Of a stretch of DNA of 64,000 nucleotides, positions 8,451 through 17,000 are shown one piece after another; the first letter of the stretch is position 1, and each line of letters opens with the position of its first letter. The stretch is from assembly GCA_963791625.1 (NCBI GenBank), contig CAWBTA010000006.1, forward strand, positions 1,178,001 to 1,242,000, read 5' to 3'. The DNA is from JANMCE01 sp963791625 (GTDB taxonomy: Bacteria > Actinomycetota > Acidimicrobiia > Acidimicrobiales > Ilumatobacteraceae). The translations under genes were made by a program, and so were the position numbers. Under the pieces are notes generated by a model. It ran no database searches. It worked only from the letters and a program-made list of their open reading frames with translations, and was not told where the DNA came from.

Positions 8451-9229
8451 TTGGCCTGCACCTCCGGGGCGATCGCTTCGAAGCGGGTCTTCAGTTCGAG
8501 GTCCGACACCGCGACGTATCCGTCAGCAGTTACCGTGGCAACAGTTGGGTAGATACCACGCAGCGGATCGGGGCCGCCGGTCGCGGAGTCGGCATCGGCA
8601 GCCTCCCAGAGCGCCTTCAGACACAGGTTGATCACCTGGTCTCGGGTGAGGTCGTTCTTGTAGCCGATCTTCACGACCGTGCCGGCGTGCAGGCTGCCTG
8701 AACCCGTGGCGACATAGTCGGTCTCTTCGTAGCGGCCGCCGGTGACATCGAACGCGAACAGGCGCCCCGTATGGCGACGGGCATCCCAGCCCGCAAAGAT
8801 CGGCACCACGACCATGCCCTGCATAGCCGCGGGCAGGTTGCCGCGGATCATGGCTGACAGCGTGTTGGCCTTACCTTCGAGGCTGAGCGGTGATCCTTCG
8901 ACCTTCTCGTAGTGCTCCAGCTGCAATTGGAAGAGTTTGACCATCTCCATCGCCGGACCAGCTGCCCCGGCGATGGCCACCGCGCTGAACCGATCGGCAG
9001 GGACCACTTTTTCCATGGCGCGATGGCTGATCAGGTTTCCCGAGGTAGCCCGGCGATCGCCTGCCATAAGCACGCCGTCTGCGAATCGGATGGCCACGCA
9101 CGTGGTGGCATGGGGAACGGACAACTCTCCCCCGTCACCGGTCGGCTCGGCGGTGAGACCCATGCGCTTCAGCAGCTCAGGGAAGTTCGTACCGGGATCG
9201 GTGGCGGGAGTGAAGAACGGCATCGACAT
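8447..9229 (-). CDS. prcB: Proteasome beta subunit (proteolytic)
   Basis: PrcB supplies the peptidase sites of the 20S core. The 260-residue precursor carries a propeptide of about 41 residues. Cleavage before TTCVAIRFADG would expose Thr42 as the nucleophile. AGDRRATSGN supplies the conserved aspartate, and the lysine lies in AMEKVV. The later GSGSLHAG motif is also typical. It sits between pup and prcA in the usual order pup-prcB-prcA. No strong ribosome binding site is seen before the ATG. Confidence 0.97.
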   Translation of the reverse strand: MSMPFFTPATDPGTNFPELLKRMGLTAEPTGDGGELSVPHATTCVAIRFADGVLMAGDRRATSGNLISHRAMEKVVPADRFSAVAIAGAAGPAMEMVKLFQLQLEHYEKVEGSPLSLEGKANTLSAMIRGNLPAAMQGMVVVPIFAGWDARRHTGRLFAFDVTGGRYEETDYVATGSGSLHAGTVVKIGYKNDLTRDQVINLCLKALWEAADADSATGGPDPLRGIYPTVATVTADGYVAVSDLELKTRFEAIAPEVQAK

Positions 9230-9283
9230 AGCGCACGCAGGCTACCGGGCAAAACCGCGGAGCGCTGCGCCGTGGTCATTGGC

Positions 9284-9478
9284 CTACTGGCCGCCCTTTT
9301 GGACGTAGCTCTTCACGAACTCTTCGGCGTTGTCTTCGAGCACACTGTCGATCTCGTCCAGCAGGTCATCAAGATCGGCCTTGATCTTTTCGCCCTGCTT
9401 GCCGGTGGCAGGCGCTTCCTCGACGACCTCAGCGGTCTTTTCTGGTGCCGGTTTCTGCTTCTGGGTACGTTCGGTCAT
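9284..9478 (-). CDS. pup: Prokaryotic ubiquitin-like protein Pup
   Basis: Pup is the 64-residue, largely disordered protein tag attached to proteasome substrates. The helical Mpa-binding region is DDLLDEIDSVLEDNAEEFV, and the protein ends YVQKGGQ. The terminal glutamine must be deamidated by Dop before PafA can use it, which matches the presence of dop just upstream. A ribosome binding site AGGAGCG overlaps the dop stop codon, 8 bases before the ATG. Dop and Pup synthesis are therefore probably linked. Confidence 0.97.
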   Translation of the reverse strand: MTERTQKQKPAPEKTAEVVEEAPATGKQGEKIKADLDDLLDEIDSVLEDNAEEFVKSYVQKGGQ

Positions 9479-9486
9479 GTTCGCTC

Positions 9487-10974
9487 CTAGGCCCCGAGTT
9501 TGCGGAGCAACTCGTTGGCCGTATCACTTTCGTCAATCAACCTACCCACATGAGCCTCGGTTCCGCGCAGCGGTTCCATCATCGGCACTCTGCGCAGTGA
9601 ATTGTGACCCGTGTCAAACACCAAACTGTCCCAGTTCGCGGTCACGATGTCGTCGGCAAATTTGTCGAGACAGCGGCCTCGGAAATAGGCACGAGTCGTC
9701 AACGGCGGGAAGTGGACCGCCCGGTCGACATCTTCATCTACCGTGAGCCGCTCGAGACCGGCGCGGGCCGACACACTGCGCTCGGGGCGCACGTCGTGGT
9801 ACTGGAGATCAAGGACGCGCATCTTGGCGTCGTTCCACCCGATGTCATGGCGCTCCTGGAAGGCCTGCAGCACCCGTTCCTTGGCCACCCAATCGATCAT
9901 GTGGGACACGCAGGAGCGATCGCCCTCCAGCCCGGTGAGGGCCTCCTGCCACCGTTCGAGCACCAGCTTGCCGATACTTTCCTCACCGAGGCAGTCAAGT
10001 CCGTGGGTCTCCTGGTAGACGCGTGCCCGACGCAGCAGTTCCCACTGCATTTCGAGGCCGGTCATCTTGCGGCGATCCTTCAGCGTGACCAGTGCCCGCA
10101 GCGTCGGGTCGAAGCTGACGGCGCGGATGTCGCAGACCGGATCGTGCAGCGCAAGATCGTCTCCCAGCTCGTCGTCTTCGATCATGGCAAGAAGAATGGC
10201 GGTCGTGCCGAGTTTGAGAAAGGTGGAGACCTCGGCCATGTTGGCGTCACCCACGATCACGTGGAGACGGCGGTACTTCTGGCTGTCGCAATGCGGCTCG
10301 TCACGGGTGTTTACGATGGGTCGCTTGACGGTGGTCTCCAGCCCGACTTCCTCTTCGAAGAAGTCGGCTCGCTGGCTGAGCTGGTACGGCACCTGTTTGG
10401 CCGAGACGCCTGGTGATTCGCAGCCGACCTTGCCGGCACCGCAGATCAGCTGACGGGTGACGAAGTGCGGCGTGATCTGGCTGACCAGGCGACCGAACGG
10501 AAGCTCACGAGCCAGCAGATAGTTCTCATGGCAGCCGTAGCTGTTGCCCTTTCCGTCGGAGTTGTTCTTGTAGACCACGACTTCGCCGTTCGGCAGCGCC
10601 GCATTCGCCGCGGCCATTGCCTGGCGCATGATCTCCTCCCCCGCCCGATCGAACACCACGGCCTCCAGCACGTCGCGGCACTCGGGTGTGGAGATCTCGG
10701 GGTGCGCATGGTCGACGTAGAAGCGCGCCCCGTTGGTGAGGACTGCGTTGGCAAGGTGGGATTCGACCTCGGGTGGCATTGCGTCGAAGGCCCGGTAGCC
10801 CCGTGCGTCGATGCCCGGCGTCTCGTCTTCGAAGTCCCAGGCGATCTTGTCGGTGTACTGACCGAGGTAGGCATTTACGAGCAGGGACGACGACGTGATC
10901 GGGTTGGCATCGATGACGCCGCGCACCACGATGCCGTACTCCGTTTCGATTCCGACGACCTTCGGTAGCGCCAT
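9487..10974 (-). CDS. dop: Deamidase of Pup / depupylase Dop
   Basis: Dop deamidates the C-terminal Gln of Pup and also removes Pup from conjugates. The product is about 495 residues with the chosen ATG, which gives MALPKVVGIETEYGI. A GTG or ATG three codons upstream (10983) is also possible. The catalytic motif GARFYVDHAHPEISTPEC and the ATP-site motif SYGCHENYL are present. The segment around YTDKIAWDFEDETPG forms the Dop loop that PafA lacks. It is paralogous to pafA at 6044. It lies 35 bp after mpa and directly before pup. Confidence 0.96.
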   Translation of the reverse strand: MALPKVVGIETEYGIVVRGVIDANPITSSSLLVNAYLGQYTDKIAWDFEDETPGIDARGYRAFDAMPPEVESHLANAVLTNGARFYVDHAHPEISTPECRDVLEAVVFDRAGEEIMRQAMAAANAALPNGEVVVYKNNSDGKGNSYGCHENYLLARELPFGRLVSQITPHFVTRQLICGAGKVGCESPGVSAKQVPYQLSQRADFFEEEVGLETTVKRPIVNTRDEPHCDSQKYRRLHVIVGDANMAEVSTFLKLGTTAILLAMIEDDELGDDLALHDPVCDIRAVSFDPTLRALVTLKDRRKMTGLEMQWELLRRARVYQETHGLDCLGEESIGKLVLERWQEALTGLEGDRSCVSHMIDWVAKERVLQAFQERHDIGWNDAKMRVLDLQYHDVRPERSVSARAGLERLTVDEDVDRAVHFPPLTTRAYFRGRCLDKFADDIVTANWDSLVFDTGHNSLRRVPMMEPLRGTEAHVGRLIDESDTANELLRKLGA

Positions 10975-11009
10975 GTTCCGCACCCTATCTGTGGTTCACG
11001 ACCGTGTGG

Positions 11010-12776
11010 CTACAGGTACTGCCCGGTCGCAACCCGTTCTATGGCGCGACCGCCCTTTGCATCATCGGCTTCAACGTTCTTCACCAGCGTGCGGATGAAC
11101 ACGATGCGCTCACCCTTCTTGCCGGAGATCTTGGCCCAGTCGTCGGGATTGGTGGTGTTGGGCAGGTCCTCATGCTCCTTGAATTCCTGGCGAATGGAGT
11201 CGATCAGATCCTGGGTGCTGACACCCTTTTCGCCACCGGCGATGAGCCGCTTGATGGCCAGCTTCTTGGCGCGGCGCACGATGTTTTCGATCATGGCCCC
11301 GGACGAGAAATCCTTGTAGTACAGGACCTCTTTCTCACCGCTCTGGTACGTGACTTCGAGGAAGCGGTTGCTGTCCTCTAGTTCGTACATCGAGGTGACG
11401 GTGGCCTCGATCATGGCGGCGAGCGCTTTGTCGACGTCGCCCTTGGCCTTCTTCACCTCGGTGGCCGACAACGGAATGTCGGCCGTGAGATAGCGACCGA
11501 ATATCTGGCGGGCAGCAACGTCATTGGGGCGTTCGATCTTGATCTTCACGTCGAGTCGACCGGGCCGGAGAATGGCCGGGTCGATCAGATCTTCTCGGTT
11601 GGTGGCACCGATGACGATGACGTTGCGCAGACCTTCCACGCCGTCGATCTCGGCGAGCAACTGCGGCACGATGGTGGATTCCATGTCGCTGGAAATGCCG
11701 GTACCGCGGGTACGGAACATCGAGTCCATCTCGTCGAAAAACACGATAACCGGCCAACCCTCCTCACTCTTTTCTCGGGCGCGCTGGAACACCAAACGAA
11801 TCTGCCGCTCGGTTTCACCGACGTACTTGTTCAGCAGTTCCGGGCCCTTGATGTTGATGAAGTAGCTCTTCACCTTGCCGTCACCCATCTTGTCGGCGAC
11901 CTTCTTGGCCAACGAGTTGGCCACAGCCTTGGCGATGAGTGTCTTACCGCACCCGGGAGGGCCGTAGAGGAGGATGCCCTTTGGCGCAGGCAGCTTGTGT
12001 TCGGCGAACAGCTCGGCATGAAGGAACGGCAGCTCGACGGCGTCGGCAATCTGCTCGATCTGGCTGTCGAGGCCCCCCACGTCTTCGTAGCTGACATCGG
12101 GCACTTCTTCGAGCAGCAGATCTTCCACTTCTGGGCGGGGCAGCTTCTCCACCAGCAGGCTGGCCCGGCTGTCCATCCGCATCGTGTCACCTGACCGAAG
12201 CTTCACGCCGAGCAGCGCATCCCCCAACTCGCACACACGCTCCTCGTCCGCGCGCCCGACCACAATGGCGCGAAGGCCGTCGTCGAGAAGCTCTTTGATG
12301 CTGACAATCTCGCCGTTCTGTTCTGCTTGGCGGGCGAGGATCACGTTGAAGCTTTCGTTCAGCACCACTTCGGCACCACGCTCGAGAGTCTCGTGGCTGA
12401 TGTCGGGGTGGAGGCTGACCCGCATCTTGCGACCGGACGAAAAGACGTCGACCGTCCCGTCATCGTTCTTACCGACCACCACGCCGTAACCCGATGGCGG
12501 CTGGGTGAGCTTGTCCACCTCATCGCGAAGCTGCGCAATGTGTTCGCGCGCTTCTCGAAGGGTGAAGCTCAACTTCTCGTTCTGCCCGACGGCCTGAGCC
12601 AGTTGTCCCTTGGTGTCAAGCAGGCGCTCCTCAAGGGTGCGCATTCTCTTGGGCGCGTCGAGGAGCTTGCGCCGAAGCGCGATGACTTCTTCCTCCAGCG
12701 ACTTCGACTGTTCACGTAGCTCCGCCAATTCTTCCGAATAGGCCGCGAGCCGCCGCTCATACGCTGCGTCCGACAT
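11010..12776 (-). CDS. mpa: Mycobacterial proteasome ATPase / ARC AAA+ ring
   Basis: This hexameric AAA+ unfoldase binds Pup through its coiled coil and feeds substrates to the 20S core. Of its 588 residues, about 1-75 form the coiled coil (heptads around EELAELREQSKSLEEEV). OB-type domains follow. The AAA module has Walker A GPPGCGKT and Walker B VIVFFDEMDSMF, with an arginine-rich region after ATNREDLIDPAILRPGR. The C-terminus GQYL is the penultimate-tyrosine gate-opening motif of Mpa. A good ribosome binding site (GGGAGG) precedes the ATG. It is the first gene of the mpa-dop-pup-prcB-prcA string. Confidence 0.97.
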   Translation of the reverse strand: MSDAAYERRLAAYSEELAELREQSKSLEEEVIALRRKLLDAPKRMRTLEERLLDTKGQLAQAVGQNEKLSFTLREAREHIAQLRDEVDKLTQPPSGYGVVVGKNDDGTVDVFSSGRKMRVSLHPDISHETLERGAEVVLNESFNVILARQAEQNGEIVSIKELLDDGLRAIVVGRADEERVCELGDALLGVKLRSGDTMRMDSRASLLVEKLPRPEVEDLLLEEVPDVSYEDVGGLDSQIEQIADAVELPFLHAELFAEHKLPAPKGILLYGPPGCGKTLIAKAVANSLAKKVADKMGDGKVKSYFINIKGPELLNKYVGETERQIRLVFQRAREKSEEGWPVIVFFDEMDSMFRTRGTGISSDMESTIVPQLLAEIDGVEGLRNVIVIGATNREDLIDPAILRPGRLDVKIKIERPNDVAARQIFGRYLTADIPLSATEVKKAKGDVDKALAAMIEATVTSMYELEDSNRFLEVTYQSGEKEVLYYKDFSSGAMIENIVRRAKKLAIKRLIAGGEKGVSTQDLIDSIRQEFKEHEDLPNTTNPDDWAKISGKKGERIVFIRTLVKNVEADDAKGGRAIERVATGQYL

Positions 12777-12894
12777 CGAGTTACCTCCCTGAAAAGCAAG
12801 CTACACGCCGAATCACGCGTTGTGGGTGCTGTATCGCGGAAAATGAACCAAGCGACCTTATGCGCCGCGCGTCGGAGCCGATTAGGCGGTAGCG

Positions 12895-12923
12895 TTGTTT
12901 TCACCGGCTACACCGTGTATTTT
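12895..12923 (+). promoter_or_regulatory. Candidate promoter for the ferredoxin pair
   Basis: TTGTTT at 12895-12900 and TATTTT at 12918-12923 are separated by 17 bases, which fits a sigma-70-type -35/-10 pair. The first ferredoxin ATG is 37 bases downstream, with an AAGGAA ribosome binding site between. This is inferred from spacing and consensus only. Confidence 0.45.
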
Positions 12924-12960
12924 CCACACGGCCCACTACACGAACAAGGAATGGCTCATC

Positions 12961-13206
12961 ATGAAGGTCTGGATCGATCAGGATCTCTGCACCGGCGACG
13001 GCCTCTGCGAAGAGATCGCCCCCGAAGTTTTCACGCTCCTCGATGACGGCCTTGCGTACGTCAAAGAAGGCAACAAGATCTTCGCGACGGCCAAGGGCAA
13101 CCCGCAGGGTTCCGACGGCATGGCCAACTTCGCTGACAGCCAGATGGACGGCGTCATCGAGTCCGCCGAAGAGTGCCCCGGCGAGTGCATCTTCATCGAG
13201 CCGTAA
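12961..13206 (+). CDS. Ferredoxin, single 3Fe-4S type, copy 1
   Basis: This small acidic electron carrier has 81 residues. Cysteines occur as CTGDGLC (10 and 16) and in ECPGECIF near the C-terminus (72 and 76). This is the three-cysteine pattern of actinobacterial ferredoxins that often serve cytochromes P450, with an aspartate replacing the fourth ligand. It contains a longer mid-section (NKIFATAKGNPQGSDGMANF) than minimal family members. ATG at 12961 follows an AAGGAA motif. A second, very similar gene starts three bases after its stop. No P450 or reductase is seen in the window, so the partner is unknown. Confidence 0.93.
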   Translation: MKVWIDQDLCTGDGLCEEIAPEVFTLLDDGLAYVKEGNKIFATAKGNPQGSDGMANFADSQMDGVIESAEECPGECIFIEP

Positions 13207-13209
13207 CAC

Positions 13210-13455
13210 ATGAAAGTCTGGATTGATCAGGATCTTTGTACCGGTGACGGTATTTGCGCTGAGATTGCGCCGGCGGTGTTCACACTGCTCGACGATGGCC
13301 TCGCGTACGTGAAGGAAGGCAGCAAGGTGTTTGCCACTGCGGCTGGCAACGCCCAGGGCGGCGATGGCATGGCCAACTTCACGGACGGCCAACTCGATGT
13401 CGTCATCGAGTCCGCCGAAGAGTGCCCCGGCGAGTGCATCTTCATCGAGGTCTGA
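13210..13455 (+). CDS. Ferredoxin, single 3Fe-4S type, copy 2
   Basis: This is a tandem duplicate of the preceding ferredoxin, also 81 residues, with the same CTGDGIC and ECPGECIF cysteine motifs. The differences are clustered: EIAPAVF for EIAPEVF, SKVFATAAGNAQGGDG in the mid-section, and C-terminal IEV for IEP. The near identity suggests recent duplication or gene conversion, and perhaps a dosage need or two redox partners. A strong inverted repeat follows 7 bp after the stop and probably ends the transcript. Confidence 0.93.
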   Translation: MKVWIDQDLCTGDGICAEIAPAVFTLLDDGLAYVKEGSKVFATAAGNAQGGDGMANFTDGQLDVVIESAEECPGECIFIEV

Positions 13456-13462
13456 GCACACT

Positions 13463-13503
13463 TTTGTGATCCTGATGTTGTAGAGCAACATCAGAATCAC
13501 AAA
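13463..13503 (+). terminator. 18-bp inverted repeat after the ferredoxin pair
   Basis: Two 18-base arms (13463-13480 and 13486-13503) flank the 5-base loop TAGAG and pair with one mismatch. No T-run follows on the plus strand. It lies between ferredoxin copy 2 and the next start at 13524, so it is a terminator, an mRNA 3' stabiliser or an operator. The length and perfection are notable. Confidence 0.65.
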
Positions 13504-13523
13504 GCCAGCGGTAGTCTCGCGAC

Positions 13524-14003
13524 ATGGTCCAAGAGCTGAGCCCGCTGAAGCGATTCGCAACCAAGCTCGCCTCAAGCAAGCTGGGCAGTCTGTACATCAT
13601 GGCGGTGAGCTCCAAGATCGATCCGGTACTGTTGAAGAAGACCGACGGACGCTGGAGCACCATGGTCGGCCAGCCCGTGCTGCTACTGAAGCACACCGGC
13701 GCCAAGTCCGGCGCTGCCCGCGAGACGCCGCTGGTCTACGCCCTCGATGGCGACAACATCATCCTGATCGCGTCCAAGGGTGGCATGCCCAAGAACCCGT
13801 CCTGGTATCACAACCTGAAGGTCCATCCCGAGTGCGAGGTCATCGCCAAGAACCGCAGCGGCCGTTACCGGGCCACCGAGGCTACCGGGGCCGAGCGCGA
13901 CCGCTTGTGGGAACTCGCGCTCAACGTCTACCAGGGCTACGACACCTACCAGGCCCGCACCGGCGGCCGCATCATCCCCGTCTTGGTCCTCACCCGAGCG
14001 TAA
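13524..14003 (+). CDS. DDN-like F420-dependent nitroreductase-family protein
   Basis: The 159-residue protein resembles the split-barrel deazaflavin (F420)-dependent nitroreductase family of actinobacteria, which includes Ddn. Family landmarks are VLLLKHTGAKSGAARETPLVY and the NPSWYHNLKVHPECEV segment that contacts the cofactor. The C-terminal RIIPVLVLTR strand is also typical. The true substrate cannot be deduced. It may be a quinone reductase or may act on a lipid-like substrate. It is a single gene after the ferredoxin hairpin. An inverted repeat beginning 5 bp after its stop probably ends transcription. Confidence 0.9.
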   Translation: MVQELSPLKRFATKLASSKLGSLYIMAVSSKIDPVLLKKTDGRWSTMVGQPVLLLKHTGAKSGAARETPLVYALDGDNIILIASKGGMPKNPSWYHNLKVHPECEVIAKNRSGRYRATEATGAERDRLWELALNVYQGYDTYQARTGGRIIPVLVLTRA

Positions 14004-16049
14004 ACCGCCGAGCCGAGGTCGCGGCGTCGGTGAGGAGCTGCGTCGTGTCGGCTCGGGTCGCACGGAGCAATCGGAAGGCTCAAGTGGGTGAGTCGGGTGA
14101 TCCACATCGGTGTCCGGCGTGGTGGTGCTGTAGCCGGCGACATCTGCGAGCAGGTGAGCTGAGGCCGAGGTGTAGATGCAGACCGTGCCGTTGGCCGCCA
14201 GTTTGACCGTGACGGAGTTGGCAATGGTCTGACCGCGTGCGTAGTTGATGTTCGACGCCTGAGGCGTGCCCTGTCCACAAGGAAACACCGTGACGAAACC
14301 GCCACCCTGGGGTTGGTCAACCGTGATATTCATCGTGACTGCCTCCGCTCCGGTGGCCGGCAGGCCGCCGCGTCCCGCCAGAGCGACGGTGGTGATGGAA
14401 CCGGCCCCCAGCAGCGCCTTTCCTGCGATACCGACTGCGTTACGGCTGTCGAGTACCCGCACGGGAGCGAGCTCCTTGAAGCCAGCTGGCAGGCTGGGTT
14501 GGTACCAGGAAGCGAGGTCGGCGATCAGATGGGCCGACCCCGATGTATAGAAGCAGACGTTGCCGTCCTGGCCGAGCTTGACGGTGACGAGGTTGGCAAT
14601 GGTCTGGCCGGAGGCGTAGTTCAGGTTCGAGGCGTTGGGAACCTTCTCGCCGCACGGGTACACCGTGACAAAGCCCCCTGTCTCCGGTTGATCGACGGTG
14701 ACATTCAGCGTGACCGCCTGAGCGCCGATCGCCGGAACGCCCCCGGTACCGGCAACATGGAGCGTGGTGGTTGAGTCCGCGTTCGCCTTGGATCGCGTCG
14801 GAACTCCAACAGCATTCCGACTATCGAGGAGCCGCAACGGCGCAACTGCCTGACTGCCCGAACCACCGTTCACTACATACCCACCCATGAGGTCGATGAT
14901 GACATGCGTGGTAGCCGAACTGAAGATGCAGACCGAACCGGTCGCCGAAAGCTTGGCGGTCACAAGATTCGCGATGGTCTGGCCCGAGTTGTAGTTGAGG
15001 TTCGATGTAACGGGCCGAGGCTGATCGCACGGATACACCGTGATGAAGCCGCCCGCTTCCGGTTGATCCACGGTGACGTTCATCACCACGGCCGAGATCG
15101 ATCGAGCAGCATCGGCGCCGAACGGAAGCTCGCCGAAGTCGCCCCCCGCCAGCTTCTCGCCGTTCGGCGCCGGTTGGGAACGGGTGTCGAGCAGCCGACT
15201 CGGCGTGATCGCCACGAGTCCGGGCGGACGAATGTCGTCCAGTTGGATCGTGACCGCAGGTGGAAGAGAAGTTGTGTCAGGACCCGAGGTAGACAGCCAT
15301 CCGAGCAGCGTGACGTGCAGGTTTGCCGAGCCAGCCGAGAAGACACAGGGTCCTGCCGTCGCCGTGACGGGGACGTAGGCGACGTTGGCCGTCGCCGACT
15401 GTGTCACCTGGAGATCTGAGGTGTTTGGCGCTCCTCCTCCGCAGGTCAGTGCAGTGGCAAATCCGGCAGGATCACCGCCCTTTGTTTCAAGAACGATCAC
15501 AGCAGCCCGCGCCTCCGCAGGAGTGGCAATGCCAAGATTCAGCACGGTGGTTGAGAGCGCAGAAACGGTCGTGTCCAGCACCGATGTAGGCGCTGTCAAC
15601 GGGACGTACTGAAGTCGATCAGTCGTCGGAGCGTCGGAGACATTTCCGTACGAGTCGACAATAATGTCGACGGCGGTGGTGGCGGTGAGGCAATCCGACG
15701 TCGCATCCGTCAGCACACGGTGGACCGTTCCCTCGCCCGGCTCGAAGACGAACGCGAGTTGCCCGGTGCTGGCCGACGCTCCGCAGGCATGCAAGCTGGC
15801 CGTGCCTGCCGTCTGGTGAGCGACGAGGATCACGTTCAGGATCTGGCCGGCGCCCAACGTCGTCGTCGTCACACCCGTCTGACCGTGGGCGTTGCGCGAG
15901 TCCTGATAGCGAACCGGAGATTGCAGCGCAACTCGTCCTCCTGCACCGGCCGCTGGCACGGCCGTGGCCTGGGCCGTTCCGAACGTAAGCCCCGATGCAA
16001 GCAGGCACAATCCAACAACGCCCCGACCGAACTTCGACATGCCGCCCAC
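13683..16049 (-). CDS. Secreted repeat protein with RLLDSR-type repeats; C-terminal 130 residues doubtful
   Basis: The product is exported: a signal peptide (GVVGLCLLASGLTFGTAQATA) lies near residues 10-32. Met4 (codon at 16040) is an alternative start. The mature part has about five copies of a 130-residue module with landmarks RLLDSRNAVG, VTLNVTVDQPE, GFVTVYPCG, SNLNYASGQTIANLVTVKL and SAHLIADL. Each module has paired cysteines. Such modules occur in actinobacterial surface proteins, with function unknown. The last module ends at ADVAGYS near 14120. From there the frame runs on in low-complexity sequence, antisense to the DDN-like gene for 320 bases, so the real end is probably near 14080. 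Confidence 0.82.
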   Translation of the reverse strand: MGGMSKFGRGVVGLCLLASGLTFGTAQATAVPAAGAGGRVALQSPVRYQDSRNAHGQTGVTTTTLGAGQILNVILVAHQTAGTASLHACGASASTGQLAFVFEPGEGTVHRVLTDATSDCLTATTAVDIIVDSYGNVSDAPTTDRLQYVPLTAPTSVLDTTVSALSTTVLNLGIATPAEARAAVIVLETKGGDPAGFATALTCGGGAPNTSDLQVTQSATANVAYVPVTATAGPCVFSAGSANLHVTLLGWLSTSGPDTTSLPPAVTIQLDDIRPPGLVAITPSRLLDTRSQPAPNGEKLAGGDFGELPFGADAARSISAVVMNVTVDQPEAGGFITVYPCDQPRPVTSNLNYNSGQTIANLVTAKLSATGSVCIFSSATTHVIIDLMGGYVVNGGSGSQAVAPLRLLDSRNAVGVPTRSKANADSTTTLHVAGTGGVPAIGAQAVTLNVTVDQPETGGFVTVYPCGEKVPNASNLNYASGQTIANLVTVKLGQDGNVCFYTSGSAHLIADLASWYQPSLPAGFKELAPVRVLDSRNAVGIAGKALLGAGSITTVALAGRGGLPATGAEAVTMNITVDQPQGGGFVTVFPCGQGTPQASNINYARGQTIANSVTVKLAANGTVCIYTSASAHLLADVAGYSTTTPDTDVDHPTHPLEPSDCSVRPEPTRRSSSPTPRPRLGGLRSGEDQDGDDAAAGAGLVGVVALVDVEREFPQAVALGPGSLGGPVTAAAVLGDDLALGMDLQVVIPGRVLGHATLGRDQDDVVAIEGVDQRRLAGSAGLGAGVLQ
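14008..14056 (+). terminator. Inverted repeat after the DDN-like gene
   Basis: CCGAGCCGA at 14008-14016 pairs perfectly with TCGGCTCGG at 14048-14056 across a 31-base GC-rich loop. Its position just after the stop at 14003 suits a terminator. It also suggests that the opposing gene on the minus strand should end near here rather than continue to 13683. Confidence 0.5.
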
Positions 16050-16115
16050 TCTCCACCGTCTTTGACGAAAGCCACACGGTACCAGCGGCTCGTTCTGGGA
16101 ATCGTCTGGGACGCC

Positions 16116-17000
16116 TCAGGCTTCGAGCACCGGTTCGTCGTCGAGAATCGGTTCGTCGCGGGAGTCGAAGACGCGTTCGCGCTGGGCGGGGGTGACGGCG
16201 CGGGCGCCTTCGCCGATCCAGCGGCCGGTGGTGAGAAACCCGGTGTGGGCCACCATACGATGGTCGGGTCGCACGGCCATACCTTCGATGTACCAGCCGC
16301 GGTTCAGCACCTCCATGGTGCGCTGCAGAATCCAGCCGCTGCCTTCCATCGCCTGGCGCACCTGGGTTGCCTGGGTGATCGACGGCGTGTAGGCCAGCAG
16401 GATGCCCCCGGGATGCAGCGCCTTTTCGGCGTGGGGCACCACGTGCCACGGCTCGGGCAGGTCGAGCACGACTCGGTCGAGACCGGTCTCATCGATGCCT
16501 TCGTAGCAGTCACGCAGCTGAACGTCGTACCGCGACAGCACGTCGGCACCGAGCAGCGACTCGACGTTGGTGCGGGCGCGGTTTGCGAAGTCCTCGCGCA
16601 GCTCGTAGCCAGTGATGTGGGCGCCCATCCGCAGCATCGCCGACGACAACGCTCCCGAACCAACACCGCTCTCCAAGACTCGGCAGCCGGGGAAAATGTC
16701 GGCCAGGATCAGGATCGGGCCGATGTCTTTCGGATAGATCACCTGCGCGCCGCGGGGCATCTTCAACACGAAGTCTTCGAGCGTGGGGTGCAGGCACGTG
16801 TAGGTCATGCCACGAGCCAAAGCGAGCGTGGTGCCCTCGGGCTTGCCGATGAGATCAGCATGCGCAAACAGACCGGCGTGGGTGTGGAACTCGCCGTTCG
16901 TCTGCAGCGTGATCAGGTAGTGGCGATCACGGGAGTCGACGATGTGGACACGGTCGCCCAGTTTGAACGGTCGGCCATGTGGGTGTTCGTTCTCGGTCAC
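16116..17000 (-). CDS. trmI: tRNA (adenine-58-N1)-methyltransferase TrmI
   Basis: TrmI makes m1A58 in the T-loop of tRNA using SAM. The 294-residue protein has an N-terminal beta domain (about 1-75) and a Rossmann methyltransferase domain. Landmarks are RGAQVIYPKDIGPIL, the SAM-binding ESGVGSGALSSAML, and DRVVLDLPEPWHVVPHAEKAL with the catalytic aspartate. In mycobacteria trmI also lies near mpa. Here its start overlaps the TtuA-type thiolase stop by four bases. This links two enzymes that act on neighbouring T-loop positions (54 and 58). The C-terminal tail DSRDEPILDDEPVLEA is acidic and probably disordered. Confidence 0.95.
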   Translation of the reverse strand: MTENEHPHGRPFKLGDRVHIVDSRDRHYLITLQTNGEFHTHAGLFAHADLIGKPEGTTLALARGMTYTCLHPTLEDFVLKMPRGAQVIYPKDIGPILILADIFPGCRVLESGVGSGALSSAMLRMGAHITGYELREDFANRARTNVESLLGADVLSRYDVQLRDCYEGIDETGLDRVVLDLPEPWHVVPHAEKALHPGGILLAYTPSITQATQVRQAMEGSGWILQRTMEVLNRGWYIEGMAVRPDHRMVAHTGFLTTGRWIGEGARAVTPAQRERVFDSRDEPILDDEPVLEA

